Origin: Pseudobacteriovorax antillogorgiicola
Lineage (GTDB): Bacteria > Bdellovibrionota_B > Oligoflexia > Oligoflexales > RGVZ01
Reading direction: 5' to 3'
DNA: 37,123 nt
Assembly: GCA_945898195.1 (NCBI GenBank)
Contig: CAMDHM010000031.1
Location: forward strand, 1-37,123
Shown: positions 35,365-37,123 of the stretch, one piece after another
How positions within the stretch are numbered: position 1 is the first letter of the stretch
Layout of the letters: every line of letters begins with the position of its first letter
Translations under genes and position numbers: made by a program
The notes under the pieces: model-generated
The model's database searches: none
Seen by the model: the letters and a program-made list of their open reading frames with translations, nothing else
Told to the model about the DNA's origin: nothing

Positions 35365-36027
35365 CTACGAAATGTCGGGCAGCATGAAATCGACGGTCCC
35401 AGCGGAAATATCGTAAACCGCCCCAACAATTTTGAAACTCCCAGCTTCGGACAACTCACAAAGGTGAGGGCTCGCAAGCCGTAGTTGCTCGATGCTGTGA
35501 AGAACATTCAGCTCAATCGCCTTATTGACTATCTCGTCCACGGAATCAGTCAGGTCCTTGGTCCGGGCAGATCCGGATATACTGGCGAGGGCACCGAGGG
35601 CTGCTGGCTCAATCTCCTTCAACAAGATATCCAGATTGCTGGTTAGAGACCCCTGTTGGCGCATGACACCGCTCACAGCACCCTTAATGGCACCACAACC
35701 CGAGTGACCCATCACGACGCATACCGGAGCTCCAAAGGTCAAAGCCGCGAATTCGATGCTTGCGATCAGTGACGGCGCGACGATGTTGCCTGCCACCCGA
35801 ACGACAAAGAGGTCGCCCAACCCTGCGTCAAAAACAATCTCTGCCGGGACGCGCGAGTCCGAGCAAGTGAGTACGATTGCGAAGGGATTCTGCCCCTCAC
35901 GCGCCAGTTGCTTGCGACGCTCACCACTTGCGATCGAATCAACGGAGAGCAGACCATTGGCAAACCTTTTATTCCCTGCGATCAACCGGCCAAGGGCTTG
36001 ATCCGAAGTTGGCTGACGAAATTTCAA
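35365..36027 (-). CDS. Beta-class carbonic anhydrase
   Basis: This 220-residue enzyme interconverts CO2 and bicarbonate. Zinc ligands are Cys55 (CSDSRVP, with Asp57 and Arg59 as the catalytic dyad), His108 and Cys111 (GHSGCGA). The fold elements DLFVVRVAGN and IEFAALTFG are standard. There is no signal peptide (the start MKFRQPTSDQ is hydrophilic), so it is probably cytoplasmic. AGGTG lies upstream of the ATG. It is divergent from nhaR. Bicarbonate supply for the biotin-dependent carboxylase nearby is a possible but unproven link. Confidence 0.92.
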   Translation of the reverse strand: MKFRQPTSDQALGRLIAGNKRFANGLLSVDSIASGERRKQLAREGQNPFAIVLTCSDSRVPAEIVFDAGLGDLFVVRVAGNIVAPSLIASIEFAALTFGAPVCVVMGHSGCGAIKGAVSGVMRQQGSLTSNLDILLKEIEPAALGALASISGSARTKDLTDSVDEIVNKAIELNVLHSIEQLRLASPHLCELSEAGSFKIVGAVYDISAGTVDFMLPDIS

Positions 36028-36066
36028 AGGACACCTCTTAATGGTTAGGCAAAGATTTTCGCCTGT

Positions 36067-36094
36067 TTGCCAATTAAATTAAAATAGATAAAAT
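36067..36094 (+). promoter_or_regulatory. Candidate sigma-70 promoter of nhaR
   Basis: TTGCCA (36067-36072) and TAAAAT (36089-36094) each match the consensus at five of six positions with a 16-base spacer. They lie 50-77 bases before the TTG start of nhaR, in the A+T-rich interval shared with the carbonic anhydrase gene. A LysR-type site could overlap it, but no specific operator was identified. Confidence 0.45.
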
Positions 36095-36143
36095 AATCTC
36101 GTCCTATTGCTTAAAAAGATATGAAGAAATTCGGGAGAATACC

Positions 36144-37043
36144 TTGAAAGCGTGGCTGAATTATCATCATCTTTATTACTTCCGTACGATCGCAAACTTG
36201 GGCAGCGTGGTCAAAGCAGCCCGTAAACTCCGCCTTGGCCAGCCCACCCTGAGCACCCAACTCAAGGTTTTTGAAGACCATCTCGGTCAGAAACTTTTCG
36301 ACCGCAAGGGACGAACCCTTCAGCTCACCGAAACAGGACAAATGGTACTAGATTACGCCAACGAGATATTCTCCTTGGGTGACGAGATGGTGGAGGCCAT
36401 CAACGACCGCTTGCATTCAGGCAGGATCGACGTGACCATCGGTGCGCTGGACAGCGTCCCAAAGCACACATTGATGTCCCTTGCTGCGATGGCGCAGAAG
36501 ACTGCCACTTGCCGCGTCGCGGTGCTGGAAGGAAAATTTGACGAGCTATTACGAGAGGTCAAGGGACACAGGATTGATATTGTCGCAACGAATCACGGCC
36601 CGACTCCGGGCGAGACGGTTGGGGTCCGTTGGCGACGGGTCGCGCGAATACCCGTCGTCGTGTGTGCCGACAAGAAATTCACCCACCTTCGCCGGGGTTT
36701 TCCTGAATCTTTAGCCGGACAGCCCATGATTCTGCCAACCTTGGACAGCAAGCTTCGGCTCGACATGGACCACTGGTTCAAGATAAAAAAAATCGGCATA
36801 GATATTGCCTTTGAGACACAAGACACGAGCCTCCAAAAGCTTCTTGTGACCCACCAGATGGGGCTGGCCCCGTTGCCAGAGGCGGCGGCCCGGGAACTGG
36901 TCGACAACAAGGAAATGATTGTCCTTGGGACCCTTGAGGATGTGCATGAAGAACTCTGGCTTTTGACCAGTGAAAGAAAATTCCAGAACCCCGTGGCCGC
37001 TCAGATATTTAAATCATTTTCAGTAAACGACCTAATCGATTGA
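36144..37043 (+). CDS. nhaR: LysR-family regulator, NhaR-like
   Basis: This 299-residue regulator has an N-terminal winged helix-turn-helix. WLNYHHLYYFRTIANLGSVVKAA and LRLGQPTLSTQLKVFEDHLG are very close to NhaR, which in E. coli activates the Na+/H+ antiporter gene nhaA. The effector domain (about 90-295) has the usual LysR periplasmic-binding-like layout. The start is TTG with GGGAG seven bases upstream. No nhaA is in the window; it could lie further right. It is divergent from carbonic anhydrase, so it may instead or also control that gene (inference). Confidence 0.85.
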   Translation: MKAWLNYHHLYYFRTIANLGSVVKAARKLRLGQPTLSTQLKVFEDHLGQKLFDRKGRTLQLTETGQMVLDYANEIFSLGDEMVEAINDRLHSGRIDVTIGALDSVPKHTLMSLAAMAQKTATCRVAVLEGKFDELLREVKGHRIDIVATNHGPTPGETVGVRWRRVARIPVVVCADKKFTHLRRGFPESLAGQPMILPTLDSKLRLDMDHWFKIKKIGIDIAFETQDTSLQKLLVTHQMGLAPLPEAAARELVDNKEMIVLGTLEDVHEELWLLTSERKFQNPVAAQIFKSFSVNDLID

Positions 37044-37061
37044 TTGTTTCAATCAATTGAT
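37035..37061. repeat. Hairpin across the nhaR stop codon, with a 14-bp palindrome
   Basis: ATCGATTGATTG (37035-37046) pairs with CAATCAATTGAT (37050-37061) across a TTT loop, with one G-T wobble. The second arm overlaps the perfect palindrome CAATCAATTGATTG (37050-37063). A five-T run follows at about 37079-37083. It could be a weak terminator or a protein-binding palindrome for the next gene. A+T richness raises the chance of coincidence. Confidence 0.35.
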
Positions 37062-37123
37062 TGATTCCGATTTATCAATTTTTAATAATTATAGAAATGC
37101 CGTCATACTCCCTGGGCCAAAAT

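Noticed and set aside
1-37123. CRISPR arrays, tRNA or rRNA genes, insertion-sequence ends, phage genes
   Set aside because: No evenly spaced direct repeats, no cloverleaf-like sequences, no terminal inverted repeats flanking a transposase and no phage proteins were seen by eye; a tRNA or repeat scan was not possible.

Overview
This 37.1 kb window is bacterial chromosome with dense coding on both strands, many 4-base ATGA/GTGA start-stop overlaps and frequent GTG or TTG starts. Base composition looks moderate, near 50 % G+C by eye (not computed). No phage, plasmid, rRNA or tRNA gene was seen. The gene mix suggests a Gram-negative with an outer membrane and a protein-degrading, acyl-CoA-oxidising lifestyle: RecD2 helicase without RecBC neighbours, a Hanks-type kinase, a lipoprotein subtilase, an M13 peptidase, a CFI-box-CTERM protein and a bifunctional Rsh. 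It is most like Bdellovibrionota/Oligoflexia or another former deltaproteobacterial lineage. That placement is inference from gene content, not from a marker-gene comparison.

Layout. (1) 1-321: a hairpin-rich non-coding stretch whose minus-strand RNA contains a GGGUGAGAGUCCC hairpin of the kind found in group II intron domain I, beside the strong terminator of hpf. (2) 322-3257: hpf (minus) and recD2 (plus), divergent. (3) 3273-7773, minus: subtilase lipoprotein, one-helix membrane protein and helical lipoprotein in overlapping frames, then a soluble protein kinase with a variant catalytic loop. (4) 7839-13406, plus: a 79-residue protein with an HDLR box, gmk, rsh (spoT), a small secreted protein, a glycosyltransferase-methyltransferase fusion, and a broken piece of a membrane glycosyltransferase. 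(5) 13447-21298, minus: M13 peptidase, unknown protein, SDR/DUF2867-type protein, ligA, arginase-family hydrolase and DinB-like protein in a tight six-gene run. (6) 21409-22779, plus: a methyltransferase. (7) 22782-24326, minus: rpsP-rimM-trmD. (8) 24494-35355, plus: MBL-fold hydrolase, CFI-box-CTERM protein, DEDDh exonuclease, then a four-gene branched acyl-CoA module (carboxylase beta, AtuA-like, enoyl-CoA hydratase, biotin-carboxylase alpha), an unknown protein and a frameshifted methyltransferase relic. (9) 35365-37043: beta-carbonic anhydrase (minus) and an NhaR-like LysR regulator (plus), divergent.

How the genes work together. The carboxylase pair, hydratase and AtuA-like protein would convert 3-methylcrotonyl-CoA (leucine breakdown) or a terpene-derived analogue to the 3-hydroxy-3-methylglutaryl-CoA level; the dehydrogenase and lyase of such a pathway are not in the window. 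Gmk and Rsh are linked through guanine nucleotides, GMP kinase feeding the pool from which (p)ppGpp is made. rpsP-rimM-trmD serves 30S assembly and tRNA methylation, and HPF serves ribosome hibernation. The subtilase group is the best candidate here for an uncharacterised envelope system.
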